Source of the DNA: Archangium lansingense
GTDB taxonomy: Bacteria; Myxococcota; Myxococcia; Myxococcales; Myxococcaceae
Assembly: GCF_026626635.1 (NCBI RefSeq)
Contig: NZ_JAPNKA010000001.1
Location: 4,526,001 to 4,590,000, forward strand
DNA: 64,000 nucleotides
Reading direction: 5' to 3'
Below, in pieces: positions 48,994 through 58,544 of the stretch (positions are counted from its first letter, which is position 1; every line of letters starts with the position of its first letter). The position numbers and the translations under genes were made by a program. The notes beneath the pieces were generated by a model. It was not told where the DNA came from, ran no database searches, and saw nothing but the letters and a program-made list of their open reading frames with translations.

Positions 48994-49680
48994 CTACTGC
49001 TTGTACTCGTACTCTCCGCCCGGGTAGACGAAGGAGTCGCGCGGCGCGTACCAGCACCAGCCCTCCACCTTCTGCAGCGGGCTCGAGGGCCGCAGCGCGT
49101 AGACGGGGTGGTCCTTCGCGAGGAACTCGAGCGACACCAGCTCGAAGGACTCGGCCAGCTCGCCGACGTACGGGTAGTTGCCGGCCACGAGCTTGCCCTT
49201 CACCTGCGTCACGTAGGTGAGGTGCCCGCGCGCCACCGAGGAGATCTTCTGCCCCACGCGGGCCACCGTGCGGATGATGGGGATGCCCTCGACGCGCGTG
49301 GTGGCCACCAGCTCGACGCCGTGGAGCTCCAGCGTCGTGGTTCCCTGGGAGGCGGGCACTCCGCGCTCGTGGACGTAGCCGCGCACGCGCTCCGAGGAGT
49401 TGAAGTAGTGGGTGAAGAAGCGCGAGGGCGTCACGCCATCCGGCGCGGTACGGCCCGCCAGATCCAGTCCCAGGTACGTGAGCGAGTAGGCGCCGAAGCT
49501 GGAGGCCTGCTCCTCCGAGTCGACGACGTACTGATTCATGTAGATGGCGCGGTTGGTGGCGGGCTGGAGACCCTGGGGCAGCAGCACGGCGGCGGCCTTC
49601 GGGTCCGCGGGAATCCAGCTCGAGTACAGCATGCGGCTGTTGATGACGAGCTGCGGTGCGGCGAGAGGTGAATCGGACAC
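48994..49680 (-). CDS. Acetoacetate decarboxylase-like protein (tentative)
   Basis: A 228-residue protein with GTG start. The layout (INSRMLYSSWIPADPKAAAVLLPQGLQPA, then AIYMNQYVVDSEEQASSFGAYSLTY, later PIIRTVARVGQKISSVARG and KLVAGNYPYVGELAESFELV) resembles acetoacetate decarboxylase-superfamily beta-barrels, including small pathway enzymes that lack the classic active-site Lys signature. I cannot identify a catalytic Lys with confidence. It lies 82 bp upstream of receptor copy B, facing the same way, and a remnant of a second copy lies 3 kb away (46016-46057). Role unknown; a lipid or ketide substrate is one option. Confidence 0.5.
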   Translation of the reverse strand: MSDSPLAAPQLVINSRMLYSSWIPADPKAAAVLLPQGLQPATNRAIYMNQYVVDSEEQASSFGAYSLTYLGLDLAGRTAPDGVTPSRFFTHYFNSSERVRGYVHERGVPASQGTTTLELHGVELVATTRVEGIPIIRTVARVGQKISSVARGHLTYVTQVKGKLVAGNYPYVGELAESFELVSLEFLAKDHPVYALRPSSPLQKVEGWCWYAPRDSFVYPGGEYEYKQ

Positions 49681-49774
49681 GGGTGCTCCCCCCTGCGAGT
49701 GTGGTGAGGCCTGATGCCAACGCAGGAGGGGAGGGGGCGCAAGTCGGAGAGTGCGGTAATGAACACTCCTCGAC

Positions 49775-52660
49775 TCAGGCCGCGGGAGCCGCCGTCTCGG
49801 GAGGCTTGCGGCCCACGCGGAGCTTCCGCGCCTTCGTCAGCACGTGCTTGAGGTAGCGCCCGGTGTGGCTCTCCTTCACCTCCGCCACCTGCTCGGGCGT
49901 GCCGGTGGCCAGCAACTGGCCGCCGCCCGCGCCGCCCTCGGGCCCCATGTCCAGCACCCAGTCCGCGCTCTTGATGACGTCCAGGCAGTGCTCGATGACG
50001 AGCACCGTGTTACCCGCCTCCACCAGCCGGTTGAGCACGTGCAGCAGCTTGCGGATGTCCTCGAAGTGCAGGCCCGTGGTGGGCTCGTCGAGGATGTAGA
50101 GGGTGCGGCCCGTGGCCACGCGCGCCAGCTCGCGCGCCAGCTTGATGCGCTGGGCCTCGCCACCGGACAGCGTGGGCGAGCTCTGGCCCAGCCGGATGTA
50201 GCCCAGGCCCACGTCATCCAGCGTCTGGAGCACGCGCATGATGTCCTTGTGCGCGCTGAAGTGCAGCATCGCCTCGCGCACGCTCATCTCGAGCACCTCG
50301 GCGATGTTCTTCCCCTTGTAGCGCACCCGCAGCGTGGCCTCGTTGAAGCGCTTGCCGGTGCACACCTCGCACGGCACGTACACGTCCGCCAGGAAGTGCA
50401 TCTCCACCAGCTTCATGCCATCGCCCTCGCACGCCTCGCAGCGCCCGCCCTTGATGTTGAAGGAGAAGCGCCCCGGCGTGTACCCGAACGCCCGCGCCTC
50501 CGGCGTCATCGCGAACACGTCGCGGATGGAGTCGAAGAGCTTGGTGTACGTGGCCGGGTTGCTGCGCGGCGTCCGCCCGATGGGCCGCTGGTCGATGTCG
50601 ATGACCTTGTCCAGGTGCTCCAGCCCCGTGATCGCCTTGTGCTTGCCCGGCATCTCGCGGCTCTCGTACAGCGCGCGCGCCGCGGCGGGGTAGAGGATCT
50701 CATTGATGAGCGTGGACTTGCCCGCCCCGGACACCCCCGTGACGGCCACGAACACCCCCAGGGGAATCTCCGCCGTGACGTCCTTGAGGTTGTTCTCCTT
50801 CGCCCCCTGGATGACCACCTTCGTCTTGCCGGGAGCGCGCCGCTGCTCGGGGATTTCAATCTCCTTGCGGCCGGAGAGGTAGGCACCGGTGGCGCTCTTC
50901 TCGTTCGCCATCACCTGCGCCGGAGTGCCCTCGGCCACCACCTGTCCGCCCAGCTCGCCCGCACCCGGCCCGAAGTCCACCAGCCAGTCCGCCTCCTCCA
51001 TCGTCTCCTCGTCGTGCTCCACCACGACGACGGAGTTGCCCAGGTCACGCAACCGCTTGAGCGTGGCCAGCAGCTTGCCGTTGTCGCGCTGGTGCAGGCC
51101 GATGGACGGCTCGTCGAGGATGTAGATGACGCCCGTGAGCTCGCTGCCCATCTGCGACGCCAGCCGGATGCGCTGGCTCTCGCCGCCGGACAGCGTGGAC
51201 GCGGTGCGATCCAGCGTCAGGTACGCCAGGCCCACGTCCTCCAGGAAGCCCAGGCGGCTGCGGATCTCCTTGAGCAGCTCGGTGGCGATCTTCCGCTCCG
51301 TCTCGGTGAGCTGCATGCCTTTGAGCCAGCGCAGCGCGTCGCCAATGGTCTGCCCGCTCAGCTCCACGATGGAGCGCCCGTGCACCTTCACCGCCCGGCT
51401 CTCCGGCTTCAGGCGCGCCCCGTCGCATGTGGGGCACGGCTTGTCGCTGAAGAACTTCTGGTAGTAGGTGCGCATCGCCTCGGACGTGGTCGTCTTGAAG
51501 CTGCGCATCAGCTTGTTGACCAGGCCCTCCCACTCCATCTCGTAGCGGCCGCCATCGCCCCACTTCACGGTGAAGCGCTTGCCCTCGGCGCCGTACATCA
51601 GCACCTTCTTCGCCTTCGCCGGCAGCTTGCCGAAGGGCGTGTCCAGGTCGATGTCGAAGGCCCCGGCCAGGCTCTCCACGAAGTCCGCCGTCCAGCCCTC
51701 GCCCTTGTTCATCCCGCTGGCCCAAGGCTCCACCGCGCCCTCGCGCAGGCTGCGCGAGGCGTCCGGGACGATGCGCTCGGGGTCCATCTCCGGCTTGGTA
51801 CCCAGGCCGTTGCAGTCCGTGCACATGCCCAGCGGGTTGTTGAAGGAGAACGAGGAGGGGCTCAGCTCGCCGAAGGACAGGCCGCACGCGTGGCAGGCGT
51901 TGAGCTCGCTCATGATGCGGTCGCTCGCCGTGCTGCCCGTCTCATCGGTGATGATGAGCATGCCCTTGCCCTCGCGCAGCGCCGTCTCCACCGCGTCGGT
52001 GAGCCGCGTGCGGATCTCCGGCTTGAGCACCAACCGGTCGATGACGAGCGCGATGTCGTGCTTGGACTTCTTGTCCAGCTCGATGCGCTCCTCCAGGCTC
52101 TTCACCTTGCCGTCCACACGCGCGCGGGAGAAGCCGCGCTTCTGCGCATCGGTGAGGATGTCCTTGTGCTCGCCCTTGCGGTTGGTGACCACGGGCGCCA
52201 GCACCATCACCTTGGTGCCCGTGGGCGACTCCATCATCGTGTCCACGATCTGCTGGGCGCTCTGCTTGCCCACGCGCTTGCCGCAGTTGGGGCAGTGCTG
52301 CACACCCACGGAGGCGAAGAGCACGCGCAGGTAGTCGTGCACCTCCGTCACCGTGCCCACCGTCGAGCGCGGGTTGTTGCTGGCCGCCTTCTGCTCGATG
52401 GAGATGGTGGGGGACAGGCCCCGGATGGTGTCGTACTTGGGCTTCTCCATCTGCCCGAGGAACTGCCGGGCATAGGCAGAGAGGCTCTCCACGTAGCGGC
52501 GCTGACCCTCGGCGTAGAGGGTGTCGAACGCCAGCGAGCTCTTCCCCGAGCCGGAGACGCCGGTGAACACCACCAGCTTCTTCTTCGGAATCTCCAGGGA
52601 GATGTTCTTGAGGTTGTGTTCCTTGGCTCCGCGGATGGAGATGACGTCGGGCTCGGACAT
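49775..52660 (-). CDS. uvrA: Excinuclease ABC subunit A
   Basis: A 961-residue UvrA; ATG 52660 (MSEPDVISIRGAKEHNLKNI) was preferred over the in-frame start at 52678. Two ABC ATPase modules: Walker A loops GVSGSGKSSLAFDTLYAEG and GVSGAGKSTLINEIL, with signature LSGGESQRIRLASQMG and LSGGEAQRIKLARELA. Zinc knuckles: HCPNCGKR with NACHACG, CPTCDGARL, CEACEGDG and CEVCTGKRFNEATL. It is the DNA-damage sensor of nucleotide excision repair, binding as a dimer with UvrB. Length matches the family. Monocistronic here; no LexA-like box was identified upstream. Confidence 0.97.
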   Translation of the reverse strand: MSEPDVISIRGAKEHNLKNISLEIPKKKLVVFTGVSGSGKSSLAFDTLYAEGQRRYVESLSAYARQFLGQMEKPKYDTIRGLSPTISIEQKAASNNPRSTVGTVTEVHDYLRVLFASVGVQHCPNCGKRVGKQSAQQIVDTMMESPTGTKVMVLAPVVTNRKGEHKDILTDAQKRGFSRARVDGKVKSLEERIELDKKSKHDIALVIDRLVLKPEIRTRLTDAVETALREGKGMLIITDETGSTASDRIMSELNACHACGLSFGELSPSSFSFNNPLGMCTDCNGLGTKPEMDPERIVPDASRSLREGAVEPWASGMNKGEGWTADFVESLAGAFDIDLDTPFGKLPAKAKKVLMYGAEGKRFTVKWGDGGRYEMEWEGLVNKLMRSFKTTTSEAMRTYYQKFFSDKPCPTCDGARLKPESRAVKVHGRSIVELSGQTIGDALRWLKGMQLTETERKIATELLKEIRSRLGFLEDVGLAYLTLDRTASTLSGGESQRIRLASQMGSELTGVIYILDEPSIGLHQRDNGKLLATLKRLRDLGNSVVVVEHDEETMEEADWLVDFGPGAGELGGQVVAEGTPAQVMANEKSATGAYLSGRKEIEIPEQRRAPGKTKVVIQGAKENNLKDVTAEIPLGVFVAVTGVSGAGKSTLINEILYPAAARALYESREMPGKHKAITGLEHLDKVIDIDQRPIGRTPRSNPATYTKLFDSIRDVFAMTPEARAFGYTPGRFSFNIKGGRCEACEGDGMKLVEMHFLADVYVPCEVCTGKRFNEATLRVRYKGKNIAEVLEMSVREAMLHFSAHKDIMRVLQTLDDVGLGYIRLGQSSPTLSGGEAQRIKLARELARVATGRTLYILDEPTTGLHFEDIRKLLHVLNRLVEAGNTVLVIEHCLDVIKSADWVLDMGPEGGAGGGQLLATGTPEQVAEVKESHTGRYLKHVLTKARKLRVGRKPPETAAPAA

Positions 52661-52836
52661 GGGGGCGCGATCTACCACTGAAAGGGCGCGCAGGTAGGGG
52701 ATTTTGGGCGCGCGGGGGTTGAGTGTTGCTGAACCGCTGGATTTTCAAGGCGAATCCCCTCGTCGCCCGGACGGGGAGCAGGCGGGCAAGGGGGACTGGG
52801 GAGGCGGGCGGTTCCGCGCTATAGGGGGCCGCGCCC

Positions 52837-53733
52837 ATGCCCTCCGTCCCCGAGCGTCTGCGCGGTACTCCGCTGCTCGTCGTCGCCAGTCTCATGTTCG
52901 CCGTCATGGCCCTGTGCGCGCGCACGGTGGCGGGTCGGCTGTCGGTGGGGCAGGTGGTGTGCGCCCGCTTCGCCATCGGCCTCGTCTTCCTCGTCTTCTA
53001 CTTCCCACTCACCGGCACCCGGCCGCGCATGGGCAAGCCCGTGTTGTGGACACTACGAGGCCTTTTCGGAGGTGGCTCCGTCTACTTCTATTTCGTGGCC
53101 ATCGACCGGCTCGCGGTAGGGCCCGCCACGCTGCTCAACTCCTGCTGGCCCATCTGCGCTGCCATCCTCGGCATCTTCATCCTGGGCGAGCGAGTGAACG
53201 GCTACCTCGCCACCGGGCTCGTGGCCACCACCTTTGGAGCGGGGCTCGTCATCTGGAGCACGGTGCAGGGCGGCCTGGCCCTCACCTCGGGCGTGGGAGC
53301 GTGGGCCGGGGCGCTCTCCGCGCTCCTCAGTGGCGCGGCGGTGATCGCCCTGCGCGCGCTTCGCGGGGACACCGACGCCGCCTCCATCTTCCTCTCCTTC
53401 TGCTTCTTCGGGCTGCTCGTCGGCGTGCCCTTCGCCGTGCAGGACTGGCGGCCCCTGTCAGCGGACATGGTGCTGCCGCTGCTCGGCGTGGGCCTGTCCT
53501 CTGTCGTCGCGCAGATGATCTTCACCTACGCCATGGGCTACGTGACGGCCGCGGCCGGCGGCATCACCACGCAGCTCACCCCTGCCTTCTCCTGGCTGCT
53601 CGGCGCGCTGCTGTTGGGTGAGCCCCTTCAACCGCTTGCGATGGTGGGCTCCCTGGTGTGCATGGGGGGCGTGCTGTGGGGCACGGGCCTGGTTCCTCGC
53701 TTGTTCGTCCCCACTCCCAAACCCTCGCCCTAA
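52837..53733 (+). CDS. EamA/DMT-family permease
   Basis: A 298-residue membrane protein from ATG 52837 with ten predicted helices in two EamA repeats. The first has PLLVVASLMFAVMALCART and the second, after a long cytoplasmic loop, VLPLLGVGLSSVVAQMIFTY and GGITTQLTPAFSWLLGALLLG. The family exports amino acids, nucleotides or metabolites; substrate cannot be deduced. Divergent from uvrA by 176 bp; no other gene in the operon. TATAGGG lies 23 bp upstream. Confidence 0.88.
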   Translation: MPSVPERLRGTPLLVVASLMFAVMALCARTVAGRLSVGQVVCARFAIGLVFLVFYFPLTGTRPRMGKPVLWTLRGLFGGGSVYFYFVAIDRLAVGPATLLNSCWPICAAILGIFILGERVNGYLATGLVATTFGAGLVIWSTVQGGLALTSGVGAWAGALSALLSGAAVIALRALRGDTDAASIFLSFCFFGLLVGVPFAVQDWRPLSADMVLPLLGVGLSSVVAQMIFTYAMGYVTAAAGGITTQLTPAFSWLLGALLLGEPLQPLAMVGSLVCMGGVLWGTGLVPRLFVPTPKPSP

Positions 53734-53975
53734 CGGGAAGTCTGGGGGAACTCGGGTTTCCCTTGCTTGGGCCCGCGTCTTCCGGTTTTTACCCGTTGCC
53801 TGTCGAGCACTCCGGAAATCTTTTCAGTGCGGGAGCACCGGTGGGCAGGTGGGTGCCCACTGGAGGCCAATCCTTTTCCCCGTAGTCCCTGGGCTTGCCA
53901 CATCCGTGAGTAACGCGTTGGACGGGCCTCAGGGTTGCAAGAGCCCGTACGCAAGGTGTGGATTGGGAGGCTGCC

Positions 53976-56939
53976 ATGATGGGATTGCGCTGGGTGTGCG
54001 CGGCTGCGTGCCTGATGGCCCTGGTGTGGGCGGGCTGCGATCGGCCGTCGTCGCATCGGGCTCCGTCGGGACTGGGGGCGTCCCCTGAGAAGCTGGACTT
54101 CGGCCTCTCGGCGGTGGGCGTGTCCAAGACGATGAAGGTGCGGCTGTCCAATCGGGGCCGTGCTCCGTTCCAGGTGCATGGGGCGCGGGCCACTCTGCCC
54201 AATATGGAGGTGGTGCCCTTCGAGGCCTTCGAGCTGAAGGCGGGCGGTGAGCGCGAGGTGGAGGTTCGCTTCACGGCGGACGTGGAGGGCGCGGTGTCCG
54301 GCGTGCTGGAGGTGCTCACCGACGCCGACAACGTAGGCAAGGAGGGCGTGGCGCAGGTGGGCCTGGACGGCCAGGGCGTGAAGGCGTGGTTGGAGGTGCC
54401 GTTGCGCGCCGTCGATTTCGGCAACGTGGAGCTGGGCCACGTGGAGCTGCGCGAGGTCATCGTGCGCAACCCCACGCAGGTGGCGAGCCCGGTGCGCCTG
54501 GACTTCGACGGCGTGGACGCGGATCAGTTCGGCTCCAGTGAGGTGGGGGGGACCTTCGTGTTGCAGCCCGGCGAGGAGCGCCGGCTGCCGCTGTCCTTCA
54601 ATCCGCAACGGTTGGGCTCGGCCCAGGCGCAGCTGCGCGTGCGGGTGGAGTGCCCCACGTGCGAGCCCAGCGTCGTGACGCTGTCGGGCACCGGCATTGC
54701 CACGCTGCTGGAGGTGACGCCGCTGCGAGTGGACTTTGGCCGCGTGGCGCTGGGGGCCACCGCCGAGGAGCGCGTCATCGTGCGCAACCTGGGCTCCGAG
54801 CCCATGGCCTACGGCGGGGTGAAGCTGCTGGACAATGGGAGCAATGCCTTCCGCCTGGTGAGCACGCCTCAGGTATCCGGCGGGGTGCTCGCCGCGGGCG
54901 CGGTGGGGGAGATCCGCGTGGCCTTCACGCCCACCACCCTGGGCGCGGTGCGCGAGGCGCGGCTGGAGGTGGACGTGCGGCCCATGGGCACCACGAAGCC
55001 GGGTCCCAAGGTGTCGCTCCGGGGTGAGGGCGGCAGCTCGTGCGTGGTGCTGCAGCCGAATCCGCTCGACTTCGGGGTGGTGTCCGAGGGCATGAGCGTC
55101 AATCGGAACGTGCAGGTCATCAACCGCTGCCGCAACGACGTGCTGTTGAGCGAGCTGAAGCTCACCACGAAGAAGGGCGGCTACTTCCTGCTGGCCACGG
55201 CGCCCTCCAGCCAGCCTCTCGCCGCGGGCCAGTCCGCCTTGGTGCCCATCACCTTCATGCCTCGCTCCGGCGTGGGCGCGGGTGAGGCGGAGCTCTCCGT
55301 GAAGATTCTCAACGGCACCAGCGCCTCCACCGAGGTGGTGCAGGTGGTGGGCTCGGGCAAGGTGTTCACGCCCTGCAAGTACCAGCTGGAGCCTCCGGTG
55401 GTGGAGTTCGGCAATGTGCCGGTGGGCTCCGAGGTGACGCTCGGCGCGGCGGTGCGCAACATCGGCACCACCGAGTGCTTCCTGACGGGAATGCAGGTGG
55501 CGCAGGGCTCGGATCCAGCCTTCTCGGCGGACGTGCTGGGCAACCAGGTGCTGCAGCCCGGGCAGCGCGCCCGGCTGCTGGTGCGCTTCAAGCCGGGCGC
55601 CGAAGACGAGTTCTCCGGCATGGCCGAGGGGTGGGTGAACAACCCGAGCGCCGGCCACCTGCTGGTGCCGCTGCACGGCCGGGGAGTGGTGGGCTGCTTC
55701 TCGGTGCAACCCACCACCGTGGACTTTGGCACCACGCGGCTCTCCTGTGGCCCGCGTGAGCGCGAGCTCGTCGTCTACAACAAGTGCCCCGGACCCACCA
55801 CGCTCGTGGGCCTGCGCACCGAGGGCGACGCCACCGACTTCACGGTGACGCACGGCTTCCAGTTCCCGGTGGTGCTCGCCGGAAACAGTGAGCACCGCAT
55901 GAAGGTGACGTACGAGCCGCAGGGCGACGGGGATGACGCCGCCGCGCTCCGGTTCGATCTGGGCACGGGCACGCCCTACACGGTGGGCCTGGTGGGCAAT
56001 GCGGTGCTGAAGAACGAGCAGACGGACGTGATCGTCCAGCAGTCGGATGCGAAGGTGGACGTGCTGTTCGTGGTGGACAACTCGGGCTCGATGATGGACG
56101 AGCAGCAGAACCTGGGCTCGAACTTCTCCTCCTTCCTCTCCCACGCGGCCGCCGCGGGCGTGGACTACCACGTCGCGGTCACCACCACCGGTCTCGAGCG
56201 CTCCTCGGGCGGCTGGGCGGTCTGCCCGGGTGGTGCCGAGGGCGGTGAGAACGGGCGCCTGTTCCCCGTGGACAACTCGTCCCCCCGCGTCATCTCGCCC
56301 AGCACGCCGGCGGCGGAATCGGTCTTCGCGCGCAACACCCAGGTGGGCGTGTGCCACTGGAACGAGCAGGGCCTGGAGGCCATGTACCGCGCCCTGTCGG
56401 ATCCCCTCGTGTACAACGTGGATGACACTCGCACGCCCCAGCCGATGGACGGCAACTCCGGTTTCCTGCGCGAGGAGGCCAAGCTGGCCATCATCGCCGT
56501 CACCGACGAGGAGGACTTCTCGTCGCAGCCGGTGTCCTTCTACGAGACGTTCCTGCTGGGTCTGAAGGGAGGGGACCGCTCCAAGGTCATCTTCTCCGCC
56601 ATCGCCGGGCCGGTAGACCTCACCACCTGCCGCAGCGCCAGCAGCTCCGGCAGCCGCTACATCCAGCTCGCCCAGGCCACCAGCGGCGTGGTGGAGAGCA
56701 TCTGCACGCCCAACTGGGCCGCCTCGCTGGAGCGCATCTCGGAGAGCGCCTTCGGCCCCAACCGCTCCTTCCCGCTCAGCGAGACGCCCTCGGACACCTC
56801 GCGCATCGTGGTGCGCGTGGATGGCGTGGTGACGGGCGGGTGGGTGTACGACCCGCAGACCAATGCCGTCATCTTCGATGCGGACAAGGCCCCGCCGCCC
56901 GGGGCCACCGTGGAGATTACCTACCCCGTGGGCTGCTAG
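53976..56939 (+). CDS. Lipoprotein with ASH/choice-of-anchor D repeats and a VWA domain
   Basis: A 987-residue protein starting at ATG 53976, five bases after GGGAGG. Signal peptide with lipobox LVWAGC. About 680 residues form six or more ~100-residue ASPM-SPD2-Hydin-type (choice-of-anchor D) beta repeats, each opening with a pattern like PxxLDFGxVxxG: SPEKLDFGLSAVG, PLRVDFGRVALG, NPLDFGVVSEG, PPVVEFGNVPVG and PTTVDFGTTRLS. The last 300 residues are a von Willebrand factor A domain with the metal-binding MIDAS loop VDNSGSMMDEQQ and later Asp/Thr residues (TDEEDFSSQP). It probably acts as a surface adhesin or scaffold. The DNA runs past a strong terminator 25 bp downstream. Confidence 0.9.
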   Translation: MMGLRWVCAAACLMALVWAGCDRPSSHRAPSGLGASPEKLDFGLSAVGVSKTMKVRLSNRGRAPFQVHGARATLPNMEVVPFEAFELKAGGEREVEVRFTADVEGAVSGVLEVLTDADNVGKEGVAQVGLDGQGVKAWLEVPLRAVDFGNVELGHVELREVIVRNPTQVASPVRLDFDGVDADQFGSSEVGGTFVLQPGEERRLPLSFNPQRLGSAQAQLRVRVECPTCEPSVVTLSGTGIATLLEVTPLRVDFGRVALGATAEERVIVRNLGSEPMAYGGVKLLDNGSNAFRLVSTPQVSGGVLAAGAVGEIRVAFTPTTLGAVREARLEVDVRPMGTTKPGPKVSLRGEGGSSCVVLQPNPLDFGVVSEGMSVNRNVQVINRCRNDVLLSELKLTTKKGGYFLLATAPSSQPLAAGQSALVPITFMPRSGVGAGEAELSVKILNGTSASTEVVQVVGSGKVFTPCKYQLEPPVVEFGNVPVGSEVTLGAAVRNIGTTECFLTGMQVAQGSDPAFSADVLGNQVLQPGQRARLLVRFKPGAEDEFSGMAEGWVNNPSAGHLLVPLHGRGVVGCFSVQPTTVDFGTTRLSCGPRERELVVYNKCPGPTTLVGLRTEGDATDFTVTHGFQFPVVLAGNSEHRMKVTYEPQGDGDDAAALRFDLGTGTPYTVGLVGNAVLKNEQTDVIVQQSDAKVDVLFVVDNSGSMMDEQQNLGSNFSSFLSHAAAAGVDYHVAVTTTGLERSSGGWAVCPGGAEGGENGRLFPVDNSSPRVISPSTPAAESVFARNTQVGVCHWNEQGLEAMYRALSDPLVYNVDDTRTPQPMDGNSGFLREEAKLAIIAVTDEEDFSSQPVSFYETFLLGLKGGDRSKVIFSAIAGPVDLTTCRSASSSGSRYIQLAQATSGVVESICTPNWAASLERISESAFGPNRSFPLSETPSDTSRIVVRVDGVVTGGWVYDPQTNAVIFDADKAPPPGATVEITYPVGC

Positions 56940-56963
56940 GACGGGGAGTGTGAGGGGCTCGTG

Positions 56964-56999
56964 GGGGCGCTCCCAACAGGGGCGCCCCTTTTCCTTTTT
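56964..56999 (+). terminator. Intrinsic terminator of the ASH/VWA lipoprotein gene
   Basis: Stem GGGGCGC (56964-56970) and GCGCCCC (56982-56988), 11-nt loop, followed by TTTTCCTTTTTG. It begins 24 bp after the stop at 56939. Confidence 0.88.
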
Positions 57000-57061
57000 G
57001 ACACAGTGCGAGGTAATCCCACTCGACAGGACGCGAGGGGCGGGGCAGGGTGGTAGGCACG

Positions 57062-57970
57062 ATGCCTCCAGAATCCCTCCTGGTTGTCGGTGTGGGAGAC
57101 ATCCATGGCCGCTTCCGCCGTGTAGAGACCTGGCTCGACGCGCTGGCGGAGGCGCGGGGCAGGTCGGTGGACCTGGTGTTGGCCGTGGGGGATGTAGAGG
57201 CCTTCCGGCACGCGGACGACCACCGGCGCAAGGCGGCCAAGCGGGCCATGCCCGCGGAGTTCGCCGAATACGCGGATGGCGTCCGGGAGATGAAGCGGCC
57301 GCTGTACTTCATCGCCGGCAACAACGAGGACTTCGAGGCCCTGCACGACGCGCCGGAGGGGTTCCAGCTTGCGCCGAACGTGCACTACCTGGGGCGGGCG
57401 GGCCTGAAGGAGCTGCACGGGCTGCGGGTGGGCTACCTGTCGGGTATCCACGCGCCGCGCTTCTACGAGCAGCCGTTGAAGCGGCCCCGCTCGCTCGACA
57501 CGGCGAAACAGGCCGGGTACTTCCGCGCGCCCGAGGTGGAGAAGGTCTCCACGCTTCGGGACGTGGATCTGCTGCTGGTACACGAGTGGCCGAGGGGCCT
57601 GCCGCAGCGGGTACAGGAGCGTGAGGTGCCGCCGCCAGGCCGGACGCTGCCGTCATACTGGATTGGCAACCCCATCACCCGGCGGCTGGTGGAGACGTTG
57701 CACCCGAAGTGGGTGTTGTGCGGGCACTCGCACCGGGTCTTCGCGGTGTCGTTGGGGGGTGGCAGTGCGAGGCCCCTGACGCGCGTGGCGTGCCTGGATC
57801 AGGCGGCGAGGCCCGAGGAGTCGGTGTTCTGGATGGAGTTCCAGGGCCGCGAGGTGGTGTGCGCCGGGTGGGGCATCTCTGGCCAGGTGTCGTGGCGGGC
57901 CGGGCAGCAGTGGGGCCTGGGTGTGCTGCCAACGCCCTCGGAGTCTGCGCCCCTGGGGACGGGGTACTGA
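57062..57970 (+). CDS. Calcineurin-like metallophosphoesterase
   Basis: A 302-residue cytoplasmic protein from ATG 57062. Metal motifs: GDIHGRFRRVETW, VLAVGDVEAF, AGNNEDFEAL and VLCGHSHRVFAV, with an extra VHEWPRGLPQRVQERE segment. GNNED instead of GNHE and the long C-terminal part (RVACLDQAARPEESVFWMEFQG) match lariat-debranching/CWF19-neighbour-like phosphodiesterases rather than phosphatases, so an RNA or nucleotide substrate is possible. No signal peptide. It ends 30 bp before the convergent receiver gene. Confidence 0.82.
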   Translation: MPPESLLVVGVGDIHGRFRRVETWLDALAEARGRSVDLVLAVGDVEAFRHADDHRRKAAKRAMPAEFAEYADGVREMKRPLYFIAGNNEDFEALHDAPEGFQLAPNVHYLGRAGLKELHGLRVGYLSGIHAPRFYEQPLKRPRSLDTAKQAGYFRAPEVEKVSTLRDVDLLLVHEWPRGLPQRVQEREVPPPGRTLPSYWIGNPITRRLVETLHPKWVLCGHSHRVFAVSLGGGSARPLTRVACLDQAARPEESVFWMEFQGREVVCAGWGISGQVSWRAGQQWGLGVLPTPSESAPLGTGY

Positions 57971-58000
57971 CGGCGGCCAAGCCCGGAGCGAGTCCGCGGC

Positions 58001-58381
58001 TTACGCCACCGAGGCCAGTACCGGGTCATCTTGGGGGCTCGCGAGCATCTGATCGATCCGGGTGAGCAGGGCCGAAAGCTCACAGGGCTTGGGCAGGAAC
58101 ACCTCACCGTGCGGAACCAGGAGATTCACCTCACTGCTGTGGATGATGAGGGGAATGTTTCGGAGCTGCTCGTGAGCGCGCAGTCTCTGGCAGAGCTCGA
58201 GCCCGTTCATTCGAGGCATCGACACGTCCGTGATGATGAGATCCGGCTGAAGCCGCGGAGCGAGTGCCAGTGCTTCCTGTCCATCCGGTGCGCTGGTGAT
58301 GGAGAAGCCCAGCTGCTCCAGGAGCTCGGTGTAGATCTCAATCAGGTCCGGGTCATCGTCGACCAAAAGGATGCTCTTCAT
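58001..58381 (-). CDS. Single-domain response regulator
   Basis: A 126-residue CheY-like receiver from ATG 58381; the longer frame to 58483 is rejected because it covers the divergent promoter. ILLVDDDPDLIEIY has the acidic pair, LIITDVSMPRMNGLELC carries the phospho-acceptor Asp, and LPKPCELSALL carries the Lys. HSSEVNLLV replaces the usual T/S-A switch stretch. No output domain, so it works by phospho-dependent binding or as a relay intermediate. Divergent from the sigma-factor gene (163 bp). Confidence 0.92.
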   Translation of the reverse strand: MKSILLVDDDPDLIEIYTELLEQLGFSITSAPDGQEALALAPRLQPDLIITDVSMPRMNGLELCQRLRAHEQLRNIPLIIHSSEVNLLVPHGEVFLPKPCELSALLTRIDQMLASPQDDPVLASVA

Positions 58382-58490
58382 GCGCCCTCGCTTCGAATGA
58401 GCAGCCAGGAGGCTGCCCGTCTTACAAATGGATCGGTCCGCGAGATCGCCGATGTGAACGAGAAGCCGTGCGGCACTCGTCAATTCGCAC

Positions 58491-58527
58491 GGAGATGTCT
58501 AAATCTCCCTGGTAGGACATCCCTACC
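58491..58527. promoter_or_regulatory. Two short inverted repeats upstream of the sigma-factor gene
   Basis: GGAGAT (58491-58496)/ATCTCC (58503-58508) and GGTAGG (58511-58516)/CCTACC (58522-58527), 18-54 bp before ATG 58545. Possible operators or 5'-UTR stems that would affect this gene and perhaps the divergent receiver gene. Confidence 0.35.
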
Positions 58528-58544
58528 TTGCCTGGAGGGGAGGC

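Noticed and set aside
45996..49220. 1074-codon plus-strand open frame over receptor copy B
   Set aside because: Antisense shadow of a gene with signal peptide, plug and terminal Phe.
43025..49680. Insertion sequence as the cause of the receptor duplication
   Set aside because: No transposase, terminal inverted repeats or target-site duplications were seen. The pattern fits a plain tandem duplication followed by deletion.
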